Shown in pieces: positions 34,519-43,364 of a stretch of DNA of 64,000 nucleotides. The DNA comes from Proteiniclasticum ruminis (GTDB lineage Bacteria; Bacillota; Clostridia; Clostridiales; Clostridiaceae). The stretch lies in the NCBI RefSeq assembly GCF_900115135.1, contig NZ_FOVK01000001.1:434001-498000 (forward strand), written 5' to 3'. The position numbers were made by a program, and so were the translations under genes. The notes below the pieces were generated by a model. It was given only the letters and a program-made list of their open reading frames with translations, was not told where the DNA came from and searched no databases. Positions within the stretch are counted from its first letter, which is position 1, and every line of letters begins with the position of its first letter.

Positions 34519-37034
34519 TTTGCCACCTCCAACTTCAGTTCTGAGGACTCTCCATTTTCCATGAGCTCTTCATTCATGGTCAGATTATCCAGCATGACCT
34601 GACCAATTCTGTTCAGTAATAACACGTTCAGTTTTTCTCTCTGATCCATTTCAGTCCCCATCCCTTTAGGCTGGGATGATCCTATCCCCACAGAGAAGAA
34701 TCCGTTTAGCCTCATGTCCAGAACGGACCGGGTCACCATATCATACACCCCGAGACTGGAACTGGTGCTGGTGTCATAAAAGATGCTCTGAAAACGTCTG
34801 TACGGAATCTTCATATCTGTCATAAGATTTTCCATTCTCCTGCCAATCTTATAGGAAGGTTTTCTTCCGCCTTGGGCAGGAAAGGACACAATATTCAGGG
34901 TGTCTGTATCTTCCATGCCAGGGTAGTTCAGCTCATAGTAATAGTAGCCGCCTGAGACAACGAGATCGATGGTCTTCAGCAGTTCCCGATGAAAGTACTC
35001 AGATCCTTCTTCATTGGTGTTTTTCTTGATCTCATACTGGTTGTCCCAGAAAACAAAAGAAACCGACTTGGAGAGAGGTTTTTCCAGTTCTGCCGTCTGC
35101 TTTGCCAGCGTCAGCAGAGCTGCTGCAGGAGCTGCGCTTTGGGGTGAAATTACACCAGTTTCATAAACTCCATCATAGGATCCTCCGATGACGATGGTCT
35201 CTCCAGGCTTTTCCTTTGAAAAGCCTGATCCTGGCAGAAAACCCTGGATGATCCTGCCACTATGTGCTGGAAGTTCTGGATGTGAAAATGTGATTTCAGC
35301 CTCTGCATATCCCGCATAAAGATCTTCTCTCATTTCATCAAATGGAATAATGGTTGTCGTTTTATGAAGATAAGCATTAGAAATGGAGCTGTACTCATCC
35401 AAAAGCATAAACTGCACCATAAACTCTCTCTTTTCTCCTTCTCCAAAGGAATTTGGACCTCTCATTTTTTCCACGCTGAAAGGAGACCCTGTAGAAGAGA
35501 GCAGCTCCCTGATATAGTGCTCCTTGATGGGGAAAACACTTTTTTCAGAAGAAACCTTCCCTAGATTCTCAAGTGTAGAAGCAGTCCCCCTATAGTGAAA
35601 CTCTCCTTCTGCTGTTCTTAAAAGCTCCTCTCTCGCTATGGTAAATATGGTGAAATCCTCATGGAGCTTATACGTTTTACGCGTCCCATTCTCAAAAGTC
35701 AATGAGATGGTTCCTTGCTGCACAGTCATAGGAGCCATCACCTTCAATGTTTCAGGGGAAGGTTCCCCATCATAAAAGGGGATTTCTGTCACTTCTGTTT
35801 GATAACCAAGACTGTTCAGTTCAGATAGAATATACTCACCTGCCTGGTATCCCCCTTCCGTACCACTGGCTCTTCCCTTATATCTCACATCCGAAAGAGC
35901 ATCCAGATGACTCAATGCTCCATCGATATCATAATCAACGATACTTTGATATCTGGGCATAAAGAGGTACAGGAGAACGAATGCAAAAACACCTGCTTTA
36001 AGTAGCACAGGTTTGTAGTATTTCCGGATGTCTCTGATCTGCAAATAAAAAAGCTTAGGAGACAAAGAAGCGATTCCTTTCCGGATTGTGCTGATTACCC
36101 TTGATGTTCTCTTCTGAAATTCGAGTCGAAGACCTTCCCCCAGAAGATTGATGCCCATGATGGCTACAGCGAAAAACAGCACCGGGAAAAGGGAGACCCA
36201 CCACACTTCCTCAAAGCGCATCACATCATTGGTGATCCTTGACAGCATTCCACCCCATTCCGGTTCAAGACCCATGCGGTAGTTTGCCCGAAAAGCCATG
36301 GCCCCAACTTCTCGTGTCGTACCTACAAATACATATAAGACAGCCAGCTGCGCCACAAGAAAGAGACCCATGGCCATTTCCTTGAAAAACTGACTGGCGC
36401 CATGAGGAATCAGATGAGGCAGCACATTCTGAAAGATAATCTGGGTTTTTGTTTTGCCAATTGCCAGCTCACCTTCAATAAAATCTTCGGCCATAATTCG
36501 TTTGGTCACATCTTCTATAATACCTGCAAGTTTAGACCATCCCACCAGGGCGAGAACAACAGCAAAGGCTACAATGGACTTTTCCATCTGCATTCTATAG
36601 AAATAGTTGAAATTCAGCACAATATAGCTGAAAATAAGCATAGGCACAGCACTGAAAAAGGTGTTGAAAAAACCAATGATTCGGGACAGGGTTTTTCTGC
36701 CCATCCCCGCGAAAATACCAATGGGCAATGCAATGATCATACGGAAAAGAGCGATGAAAAATCCCAGCCGCATGGTATTTCTCGTACCATACACCAGTCT
36801 AGCAAAAATATCCCGCCCAGCATCATCTGTACCCATGAGATTAATCGTATTCGGCCTCATGGGATTAACAGACAGCTCCTCCACAATTTCTCCATCTTTT
36901 TCATATTCAATATATCTTGGCGGTTCTTCATGAATCGGATCACGATCCGTGAAAACTTCCGGAAAATAAGACAATGCAAGCAAGACCATGAGAATTACGC
37001 TTCCAATCAGGAGAGGAAAATTGACTCTTTTCAT
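34515..37034 (-). CDS. OppC-type permease fused to a degenerate M28-peptidase-like domain
   Basis: 839 residues. Residues 1-300 are an OppC-family permease: first helix (about 8-24), the family motif GTDDAGRDIFARLVYGTR (about 68-85), EAA loop EGELAIGKTKTQIIFQNVLP (about 190-209). After about residue 350 an extra membrane helix (KAGVFAFVLLYLFMP) places the rest outside the cell. That part (about 380-839) starts like M28 peptidases (RYKGRASGTEGGYQAGEYI). The metal ligands seem lost: AHYD is GSYD, the bridging-Asp region reads SPQSAAPAAA, and the Glu pair region reads FWDNQYE. It is the first gene of the operon; binding or scaffolding is more likely than proteolysis. Confidence 0.85.
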   Translation of the reverse strand: MKRVNFPLLIGSVILMVLLALSYFPEVFTDRDPIHEEPPRYIEYEKDGEIVEELSVNPMRPNTINLMGTDDAGRDIFARLVYGTRNTMRLGFFIALFRMIIALPIGIFAGMGRKTLSRIIGFFNTFFSAVPMLIFSYIVLNFNYFYRMQMEKSIVAFAVVLALVGWSKLAGIIEDVTKRIMAEDFIEGELAIGKTKTQIIFQNVLPHLIPHGASQFFKEMAMGLFLVAQLAVLYVFVGTTREVGAMAFRANYRMGLEPEWGGMLSRITNDVMRFEEVWWVSLFPVLFFAVAIMGINLLGEGLRLEFQKRTSRVISTIRKGIASLSPKLFYLQIRDIRKYYKPVLLKAGVFAFVLLYLFMPRYQSIVDYDIDGALSHLDALSDVRYKGRASGTEGGYQAGEYILSELNSLGYQTEVTEIPFYDGEPSPETLKVMAPMTVQQGTISLTFENGTRKTYKLHEDFTIFTIAREELLRTAEGEFHYRGTASTLENLGKVSSEKSVFPIKEHYIRELLSSTGSPFSVEKMRGPNSFGEGEKREFMVQFMLLDEYSSISNAYLHKTTTIIPFDEMREDLYAGYAEAEITFSHPELPAHSGRIIQGFLPGSGFSKEKPGETIVIGGSYDGVYETGVISPQSAAPAAALLTLAKQTAELEKPLSKSVSFVFWDNQYEIKKNTNEEGSEYFHRELLKTIDLVVSGGYYYYELNYPGMEDTDTLNIVSFPAQGGRKPSYKIGRRMENLMTDMKIPYRRFQSIFYDTSTSSSLGVYDMVTRSVLDMRLNGFFSVGIGSSQPKGMGTEMDQREKLNVLLLNRIGQVMLDNLTMNEELMENGESSELKLEVAK

Positions 37035-37091
37035 TTATGCCTCCGGTATACAAAAGTATATGTTTTTATAGCTAATCATAATTTTAGAATC

Positions 37092-37097
37092 AGTATA
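37092..37097 (-). promoter_or_regulatory. Extended -10 promoter of the Opp-type operon
   Basis: Minus-strand TGG-TATACT with no clear -35, about 60 bases before the permease-M28 start codon. The remaining intergenic bases up to 37242 contain nothing else I can name. Confidence 0.5.
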
Positions 37098-37242
37098 CCA
37101 TAGCCTACCCATCTATATAAGGGAAAAAAGCACAAATTGAGCGGAATGAATACAGATTTCACCAAATTCACCCAAAGAAGTTTGCCATTCTGAAAATTTT
37201 TGCCACTCATAGCCCATAAAACCACAAAAAGGAGAATACAGA

Positions 37243-38847
37243 ATGAAACTGCTTATTAAGAACGGTAAAATTTATCAGGAACGTGACACCTTTACAGATG
37301 CGATCTACATCGAAAATGGAGTGATTACTTCAACTGGAAGAGAAGCCTTAAACCATGAGCATGCTCTTAGACTTGAAGAAATCCTGGACGTTCAGGGTAA
37401 AACCGTAGTCCCAGGCTTCAACGATGCCCACTTGCATTTCTATCAAGCAGGTCTAGCTCTGGAGACCGTACAGCTCCATGGCTCGTCTTCCATTGAGGAA
37501 CTGGTTTTAAGAGGGAGATCTTATCTTCTTGGCAGACCTGATTTTCAAGGCACTTTAAGAGGCCGCGGGTTTCATCAGGACCTGTTCAAGGAAAAAAGGT
37601 TACCGACAAAAAAAGATCTGGACCGGATCAGCACTGACTTTCCCATTGTATTTACCAGAACCTGCTCCCATTTAGCGGTGATTAACAGCAAGGCCCTCTC
37701 GTTTCTAGAAGAAAAGAATCTCCTTCATCCAGTAGAAGGGGGGTCCATCATCCTTGGTCCGGACGGACAGCCTAATGGAATATTTCAAGAAAATGCCATT
37801 GCTCTATTGGAACACCTCTATGAAGAACCTACGGTGGAGGCGGTACTGCGCACATTGAAAAATACAGCTCATATTGCCCACAGTTACGGCCTGACCTCAT
37901 TGCAGGTCAATGATATCTGGGGTGACAGCAAAGAATCTGAAATCATTGAAAAAGCGTATATGGAATTTTCCAAAGAAAGAGCCTTGCGGATTTATCATCA
38001 GATTTACATAAAAAGTCCTGAGGATTTCATGAAGCGAATCCAAGATGGATTCAAAAAGACAGATTCTCCCTTCAACCGTTATGGAGCACTGAAGCTTTTT
38101 GCAGATGGTTCTCTTGGCGCACGAACTGCATTTCTTCGTAAGCCCTATGAAGATGATCCCTCGACCCAAGGTATGATGACCTTACCAAAGGATATCCTGC
38201 TTGAGTTTCTTCAGTTATGCGAGAAGAATAAGATCCAGGCGGTGATCCACGTCATAGGTGATGGTGCACTTGAGATGGTGCTCAGCTGTTTCGAAAAAAC
38301 TGCAGCTCCGGGTAATCCGCTGAGACACGGACTGATCCATGTACAGATAACGGACGAGGCTCTTCTAAAGAAGATTCAATCCCTCCATCTCTGTGTATAT
38401 GCACAGCCCATATTCCTTCATAGTGATCATAGGACCGTTGCACTTCGCGTAGGAAAGGATCTTGCAGATACTTCCTATGCCTTTGGTACCATGGAAAAAC
38501 TCAATATCAAAGTCGCTTACAGTTCAGATGCGCCCATCGAAAGATTCCATGTGATGGAAAATCTATACTGTGCAGTCACACGGAAAGATCTGCAAGGCAA
38601 TCCTCCGGAAGGATTCAACAAGAGAGAAGCTGTTGACCGCTGTCAAGCTTTAGACAACATTACAGTCTCAAGTGCCTATATGAGTTTTGAAGAAGGTAAA
38701 AAAGGAAGACTGAAGGAAGGCTATGTGGCAGATCTTGTGGTGCTTGAAGACCCATACTTCGATGTGCCTGATGAAAAAATCAAGGATGTCCGTGTTTTCA
38801 TGACCATGGTGGATGGCACAGTGGTCTATTCAAAAGAATCCCATTAA
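37243..38847 (+). CDS. YtcJ-type amidohydrolase
   Basis: 534-residue metal-dependent hydrolase of the amidohydrolase-3 family. It starts with the small beta domain (MKLLIKNGKIYQERDTFTDAIYIENG), then VPGFNDAHLHFYQAG with the HxH metal ligands (about 63-65). Further ligands or conserved segments are GALKLFADGSLGARTAF, IQAVIHVIGDGAL, HGLIHVQ and VAYSSDAPIERF (Asp). The C-terminus returns to the beta domain (GYVADLVVLEDPYFDVP). Substrate unknown; relatives act on amide or imine bonds. AAAAGGAG precedes the ATG. It is divergent from the Opp-type operon. Confidence 0.9.
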   Translation: MKLLIKNGKIYQERDTFTDAIYIENGVITSTGREALNHEHALRLEEILDVQGKTVVPGFNDAHLHFYQAGLALETVQLHGSSSIEELVLRGRSYLLGRPDFQGTLRGRGFHQDLFKEKRLPTKKDLDRISTDFPIVFTRTCSHLAVINSKALSFLEEKNLLHPVEGGSIILGPDGQPNGIFQENAIALLEHLYEEPTVEAVLRTLKNTAHIAHSYGLTSLQVNDIWGDSKESEIIEKAYMEFSKERALRIYHQIYIKSPEDFMKRIQDGFKKTDSPFNRYGALKLFADGSLGARTAFLRKPYEDDPSTQGMMTLPKDILLEFLQLCEKNKIQAVIHVIGDGALEMVLSCFEKTAAPGNPLRHGLIHVQITDEALLKKIQSLHLCVYAQPIFLHSDHRTVALRVGKDLADTSYAFGTMEKLNIKVAYSSDAPIERFHVMENLYCAVTRKDLQGNPPEGFNKREAVDRCQALDNITVSSAYMSFEEGKKGRLKEGYVADLVVLEDPYFDVPDEKIKDVRVFMTMVDGTVVYSKESH

Positions 38848-38885
38848 AAGAAGCAAGCATATTATAATGATATGCTTGCTTCTTT
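38848..38885. terminator. Bidirectional terminator between the amidohydrolase and WYL genes
   Basis: AAGAAGCAAGCATA / TATGCTTGCTTCTT hairpin, T-rich at the plus-strand end and A-rich at the other, between convergent genes. Confidence 0.85.
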
Positions 38886-38895
38886 ACTTGGTTCT

Positions 38896-39876
38896 TTAAT
38901 ACTGGTTCAAAATATTCTGCAGAAAACCTATGAACTGTTCCTTCACCTCTTGGGGAGATTGTATCTTTACCTTCTCCCCATACTGAGCAATCCATGAAAA
39001 AAATGTGCTGCTGATTTTCACCTGACAGGACACAGCAAAATGATCGGAATCAATTGCCCTGAGTGAAATGCCGGCCCCAAATCTGTCCAGCACCTGGTTG
39101 ACAAGTTCTTTGTGAAAAGTGAGTTCTACCCTTTCATCTTCTCCACCGAACATGCTGAAAGTTTTTTTTGCATACTCCGCCACATCAAAACTCTGACCTT
39201 CGCAAAGAGCTCCTCGAGGCTCATCAACAATTTCTACCAGATTCATTCTGTCTACCCGATAGTGCACAAAATTGTTGTACTTCTCATAATAAGCAATGAG
39301 ATAATAGTTCTCATCATCCCAAAGCAGGGAGTAAGGACTGATATAATAAAAATTCCCATCTTTTCGGAAAGACTTCTCTTTCTCCATGGTATAGTCAAAA
39401 TATTGGAAACGTACCTTTTTCTTCTGAGCGATGGCTTCATGCAGTGTATCCACACTGTAATAGATCTGCTCATTTATAGATTTAGGTCTGTTTGCAACAA
39501 AAACCTGTCTCTGTAGAGACAATCCTTCATGCCTGCTAGCCAGCTTTTTCAGTTTTTCAATGAGTTCATTGCTCTTTTTAGTTGTTAGAAATCTTGCGCT
39601 TTGTATGGCATCCACCAGTAGCTTTAGTTCTGCAAGTTCAAAGTCTCTTGAACCCACGTAATACTTTGTATGTTTATCTTTCACCTTCTGAATATCGAGA
39701 CCATAACTACTTAGTGTTTCCAGATCTGAATATATGGATTTCCTCTCAGAGGTTATACCATACCGCTCCAGCTCAGTAATCAGCTCCTGAACACCAAGAC
39801 AGTGCTTTTCATCTGTTTCATCCAGCAGAATTCTCATCAAATACAATATTTTAAGTTTCTGACTTCCCTGGCTCAT
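38896..39876 (-). CDS. WYL-domain transcriptional regulator
   Basis: 326 residues. N-terminal winged helix-turn-helix (about 8-75: LGVQELITELERYGITSERKSIYSDLETL), a helical linker, a WYL domain (about 135-215: AIAQKKKVRFQYFDYT, YYISPYSLLWDDENYYLIAYY with NYYL in place of WYL) and a WCX-like C-terminal part (about 235-320). Such regulators often respond to nucleotides or DNA damage. The ribosome site is a G run (GATGGGGGGACAAA); an extended -10 TGG-TAGAAT lies upstream. The target is unknown. Confidence 0.88.
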   Translation of the reverse strand: MSQGSQKLKILYLMRILLDETDEKHCLGVQELITELERYGITSERKSIYSDLETLSSYGLDIQKVKDKHTKYYVGSRDFELAELKLLVDAIQSARFLTTKKSNELIEKLKKLASRHEGLSLQRQVFVANRPKSINEQIYYSVDTLHEAIAQKKKVRFQYFDYTMEKEKSFRKDGNFYYISPYSLLWDDENYYLIAYYEKYNNFVHYRVDRMNLVEIVDEPRGALCEGQSFDVAEYAKKTFSMFGGEDERVELTFHKELVNQVLDRFGAGISLRAIDSDHFAVSCQVKISSTFFSWIAQYGEKVKIQSPQEVKEQFIGFLQNILNQY

Positions 39877-39991
39877 TTTGTCCCCCCATCCTAAATAATA
39901 TCCGTATCTTCTTATATTCTACCACTATTTCTCTTGATTCTCACTGGTTCTATTAGATTCCTTAATACGACTGCCAGACAACAATAAAAAA

Positions 39992-40017
39992 GCTTCCCCA
40001 GACAATGCTGGAAAAGC
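39992..40017 (-). terminator. Probable terminator after the zinc-ribbon gene
   Basis: Imperfect stem GCTTTTCCAG / CTGGGGAAGC with a six-base loop, followed on the minus strand by six T. It closes the 43206-40034 operon. Confidence 0.65.
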
Positions 40018-40033
40018 ATTTTTGAACTTCATT

Positions 40034-40279
40034 TTAGTAGCCAATCCCTGCAGGCATTACGTTTGCAGCATCAAAAGCATGACATGGTGTTACACCATAT
40101 ACCATGCCGCAATGGGGACATTGATCCTCAAAGGTTTCCATCTCAAATTCCTTGCCGCACTCCACACATGAAATCTGAAGCGCCATCGGAATCATCTGCT
40201 CAGCAAATCCCATGAACCTCACTTTTGCTACAACCTCCGCTCCATTTGTAAATGAGCCGTTACATCCATCATGCATCAT
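40034..40279 (-). CDS. Small zinc-ribbon protein
   Basis: 81 residues without signal peptide or membrane helix. Four cysteines form a CxxC...CxxC ribbon (SCVECGKEFEME, DQCPHCGMVYG, about 37-60). Further Cys and His residues lie near both ends (MMHDGC, TPCHAF), which could bind a second metal. No characterised family is recognised. AAGGAG lies ten bases before the ATG, and only two bases separate it from the ABC ATPase gene, so it belongs to that operon. A role as metal carrier or redox partner is a guess from context. Confidence 0.75.
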   Translation of the reverse strand: MMHDGCNGSFTNGAEVVAKVRFMGFAEQMIPMALQISCVECGKEFEMETFEDQCPHCGMVYGVTPCHAFDAANVMPAGIGY

Positions 40280-40281
40280 TT

Positions 40282-41298
40282 CTATATCTCTCCTTCTTTG
40301 TATATTTTTGTTAGTGTCTCACCATTTCTCAATCGGTTCCGCATCTGCTGGATCACCTGATCCATTTTCTCTAGTTCAACCAGCAAACTTTTTTCTTCCT
40401 GGTCTGTCTCAATGATCTGATGGATCCCTCCATTCTTTATGACGACTCTTTTATCTGCCATCAGCGCAAGACTGGGATCATGGGTTGCCATGAGGACAAT
40501 CTTCTCTTCACTGACCAGAAGCTTCAGCGCTTTTTTTCTGTCAATCCCAGCATTTTCAATCTCGTCAATGAGAACAATCGGAGATTTGCTTAATATCGCT
40601 GTATCTGCAATCATCAGTGCCCTGGACTGTCCTCCGCTTAAGCCTGTAACAGGAGTGCTGAGCTGAAATTTCTCTCCTGCCAGTTCATTGGCAGCATTCA
40701 GTATTTTTGAGATCATCTCTTCCACATTCTCTACCATCCTGCTTTCTGCATGGAGAGTCAGAAATTCTTCCACCGTAAGGTCCATGACAAAATTCATATT
40801 CTGTGACAGCTGGGCCACTCTCTTGTTGCTGGTGCTGAACCGCTTAGATGGATCAAGAAGCTCTCCGTTGATCTGTACACTGCGTCCTGTGGGCGTATCT
40901 TTATTCGCTGCCCACTCTATATCTGCCAGAAGTCTGCTTTTCCCTGAACCTGTGGGGCCAACAATGGAGACAATCTCACTTTTTTCTATCGTTAACTTTT
41001 CAAAGTTCTCTTTTTCCCCATGCTTATTGAATCCAGGCAGAATGGTGATGCTGTTTACCTCATTTTCCTTCACACCTAAAAAAACACTCATCTGATCAAT
41101 ATACTGCGTAAGGTCTTCTATTAATTTTTCTGGACTCATGGCCCATTCTTCCAGCTCAGCTTCAGGGATTCTCTCCAAGAATTCCGAAAATGAACTGTCT
41201 TCGAATCCACTCACCGAAAGCTTATTCAGTTCAAAATAACTGGATGCAAACGGATACTTAGCCAGGAGATCCGATATGCGTATTTCTTCATATCTCAT
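40282..41298 (-). CDS. Soluble ABC-type ATPase with N-terminal DUF1858-like region
   Basis: 338 residues. Residues 1-45 (RISDLLAKYPFASSYFELNK) resemble DUF1858/ScdA-N helical domains, lacking their cysteines. The ATPase part (about 85-280) has Walker A GPTGSGKSRLL, a Q-loop (VAQLSQNMNFV), signature LSGGQSRALMIADTAI, Walker B PIVLIDEIENAGID and H-loop ATHDPSL. The C-terminus is a charged helical tail. No permease gene accompanies it and it has no membrane helices, so the partner is unclear. The ATG at 41298 follows GAGGG, immediately after the GTPase stop. Confidence 0.8.
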   Translation of the reverse strand: MRYEEIRISDLLAKYPFASSYFELNKLSVSGFEDSSFSEFLERIPEAELEEWAMSPEKLIEDLTQYIDQMSVFLGVKENEVNSITILPGFNKHGEKENFEKLTIEKSEIVSIVGPTGSGKSRLLADIEWAANKDTPTGRSVQINGELLDPSKRFSTSNKRVAQLSQNMNFVMDLTVEEFLTLHAESRMVENVEEMISKILNAANELAGEKFQLSTPVTGLSGGQSRALMIADTAILSKSPIVLIDEIENAGIDRKKALKLLVSEEKIVLMATHDPSLALMADKRVVIKNGGIHQIIETDQEEKSLLVELEKMDQVIQQMRNRLRNGETLTKIYKEGEI

Positions 41299-41299
41299 T

Positions 41300-42004
41300 T
41301 TATCCCTCATTTTTATCACCAAATTTCATTTTCCGCACATTTCCCAGCTGAAATGCTTCTCCAATTCTAGTCTCTCCAAGGCAATAGGAGCACAGTGCCG
41401 ATGGCATCGGATACCTCAGATTCATTCCTTTGACACTGGAAATATTTCTGTATTCTTCATAAAGCAATGTGCTGAGCTCAAAAGCCCCCTGCCCAGTAAG
41501 ACCATTCACAAACATAGTCACTGCTTGAGGATTGACTGAATGGACTCTGGAGGCAAAAACTTCACGTTCTGCTTGAGAAACGATATCTCCTTTTGTGATG
41601 ACAATAATATCAGCAAGCTTCAGCATAGGTCCGATTTTTTTCGGTGTATTGATCCCAGAAAGGTTGTCAATGACACAGATGGAAAGCACATCCTTGATAT
41701 AGGGGGAGCAGCGGTTGCAAAGTCCAGCACTTTCTGTCACGAGAACAGATAAGTTCTTTTCAATGCCCCATTTCACTGCCTCTTCTATGTTGCTTACAAA
41801 ATAATGATCTGGACATAAGGATCCGGACAAACCTTTCATCACCGGGATTTTAGCCTTTTCATATAAAGCATCATCATCCGTATACAGGCAGTCGAATTTT
41901 ACTACCCCCACCGGAAGCTCTCTTTTTTTCATCGCTTCCAGCGTTTTGATGATCACAGATGTTTTCCCTGAAGAGGGCGGTCCTGAAAAAGTAATCAGAT
42001 TCAT
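41300..42004 (-). CDS. HypB/UreG/CobW-like GTPase
   Basis: 234-residue SIMIBI-class P-loop protein. P-loop GPPSSGKTSV (7-16), a Walker B-like VLVTESAGLCNRCSPYIKD (about 91-109) with a CxxC, a base-recognition TKGD (about 138-141), and a C-terminal CSYCLGETRIGEAF. Related GTPases deliver nickel or cobalt to metalloenzymes, and the two CxxC pairs would suit metal binding. It overlaps the upstream binding-protein-like gene by four bases and abuts the ABC ATPase gene. Its client is unknown. Confidence 0.78.
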   Translation of the reverse strand: MNLITFSGPPSSGKTSVIIKTLEAMKKRELPVGVVKFDCLYTDDDALYEKAKIPVMKGLSGSLCPDHYFVSNIEEAVKWGIEKNLSVLVTESAGLCNRCSPYIKDVLSICVIDNLSGINTPKKIGPMLKLADIIVITKGDIVSQAEREVFASRVHSVNPQAVTMFVNGLTGQGAFELSTLLYEEYRNISSVKGMNLRYPMPSALCSYCLGETRIGEAFQLGNVRKMKFGDKNEG

Positions 42005-43206
42005 TCTACTTCACCTCTCATAGCTTTCTGAAAGATTTCTTCGCACCTTCTTATAAGAAGTGTCAGATCATATTTTTCAATGAACTCCCACCCGATCCAT
42101 TGATATCTGTTCTCTTCAGAAATCCGATTATCCACTTCTGGATTCACACTTGGAAACCGTCCATTATGGGAAAGCAGTTCTCCCACTTCTTTCGAAAGAA
42201 GGTAATCCACAATGGGCTGAAGTTCCTTTTTTCTCTCCTTCTTGGTGAGCAGGAAAATGGGACTGATGATGGCTCCATCCTCTGGCCAAACCGCCACCAT
42301 GGGCCCTCCATCTTTTACCATTTTGGTAAAGAAATACGGCATGATGGTTACAGAGGGTCTTTCCATGAGTTTCATGTGGGATTTAACCATTTCGGCTGGG
42401 TGCATGCTCTTTTGCATATTTCTCCCCAATTGAGCAATCCCTGCTTCGCCATGACTTTTATAGATATTCAGAAGAATCGCATTAAAAAGGTCAAAATCGC
42501 TCACAGGAAGACTGATGCTGTTTTTAAACTCGTCTGATAAGATATCGTCCCAGCTTCTGGGTACCTTCCTGTTCCCCAGCTCTTTTGTATTCACAAGAAA
42601 AACTGCTGGCACAACACCAATCATCGAATACTGCTTGCGGGGGTCTTTCAGCCTGATGTCCTCCTGATCAAAGTCTCGATGAAGACCGCTGAATGAGGTG
42701 AGATCTTCAAAGAAATTCTCTTCTCTGAATCTGCCAAACCTGCTTTTATCAAAAAACATATCAAATCCAGCTGAAATAAATAGATCCGGAAGCTCCTCTC
42801 CGGACTTGTTCTCCAGACTCTCTGAAAGCCATCCGATCCCCATGGAGGCAGCCTTCAGGTCATAGTCCAAGTGGAATGGAAAATCCCTCTCGCTCAGCCA
42901 CTCCTCAAAATTCTCCAATAATGGAACACGAACTGGGCAGGGTAAAACACCAGCCATTTTCACTTTTATCCTAGTACTCTGATCTTCTTCTGTCTCACGT
43001 TCTCCCAGCATTTCAGTAAAGGCATCCAGCGAGATGCCTTTGGTCTTTAAAGCATCAGAGATTGTTATCACCTTTCCAAAAAGTGCTCGTTGCTTTTCAT
43101 CATTGAGATTCGTGAAACCTAGCGAAAGAAGCAGTGCTAGGGCTCCTTCAATTTCTTCAGTTACAGTATATAGACTCATACGATGATCAATATATTTTTT
43201 TGCCAT
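42001..43206 (-). CDS. Signal-less ABC substrate-binding-like protein with DUF1858-like N-terminus
   Basis: 401 residues. The N-terminal 70 (KKYIDHRMSLYTVTEEIEG, then a helix ending LGFTNLN) resemble DUF1858. From about residue 85 the protein reads like the iron-type extracellular binding proteins of ABC importers: LPDLFISAGFDMFFDKSRFG, GVVPAVFLVNTKELGNRKVP, RSWDDILSDEFKNSISLP, then late-domain HNGRFPSVNPEV. There is no signal peptide, lipobox or membrane helix, so it should be cytosolic, unusual for this fold. ATG at 43206 is preferred, nine bases after AGGAG; GTG at 43212 is closer. First gene of the operon. Confidence 0.78.
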   Translation of the reverse strand: MAKKYIDHRMSLYTVTEEIEGALALLLSLGFTNLNDEKQRALFGKVITISDALKTKGISLDAFTEMLGERETEEDQSTRIKVKMAGVLPCPVRVPLLENFEEWLSERDFPFHLDYDLKAASMGIGWLSESLENKSGEELPDLFISAGFDMFFDKSRFGRFREENFFEDLTSFSGLHRDFDQEDIRLKDPRKQYSMIGVVPAVFLVNTKELGNRKVPRSWDDILSDEFKNSISLPVSDFDLFNAILLNIYKSHGEAGIAQLGRNMQKSMHPAEMVKSHMKLMERPSVTIMPYFFTKMVKDGGPMVAVWPEDGAIISPIFLLTKKERKKELQPIVDYLLSKEVGELLSHNGRFPSVNPEVDNRISEENRYQWIGWEFIEKYDLTLLIRRCEEIFQKAMRGEVE

Positions 43207-43245
43207 CTTCACATTCTCCTACATTTTTCTTCACACACAAGAGCA

Positions 43246-43289
43246 ATTGTACCATGGGGCTTCCCCCTAATTCCGTAACATATGTTACG
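43246..43289 (-). promoter_or_regulatory. Promoter with Crp/Fnr-type palindrome
   Basis: Perfect 16-base palindrome CGTAACATATGTTACG (43274-43289) and, on the minus strand, extended -10 TGG-TACAAT (43246-43251) with no -35 match. Predicted transcription start near 43240 puts the palindrome centre at about -41.5, the class II activator position. The adjacent Crp/Fnr gene is the obvious candidate regulator. Confidence 0.7.
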
Positions 43290-43327
43290 TGATATCTTTC
43301 TTTTAAAGTGTTCCAAGACAAAAAAAG

Positions 43328-43356
43328 AAAGAACCCTGACGAAATCAAGGCTCTTT
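43328..43356 (-). terminator. Terminator of the Crp/Fnr-family gene
   Basis: Minus-strand stem AAAGAGCCTTGA / TCAGGGTTCTTT (two G:U pairs) with a five-base loop, followed by CTTTTTTT. It separates the regulator from the operon it probably controls. Confidence 0.8.
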
Positions 43357-43364
43357 GTTGTATA

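Noticed and set aside
34515-37034. Two separate genes (permease and peptidase)
   Set aside because: The reading frame is continuous, and no ribosome site with a start codon is obvious at the domain boundary; a true fusion is more likely than an error.
35364-37103. Several long plus-strand frames opposite the permease-M28 gene
   Set aside because: They lack ribosome sites and recognisable motifs and mirror the real minus-strand gene.
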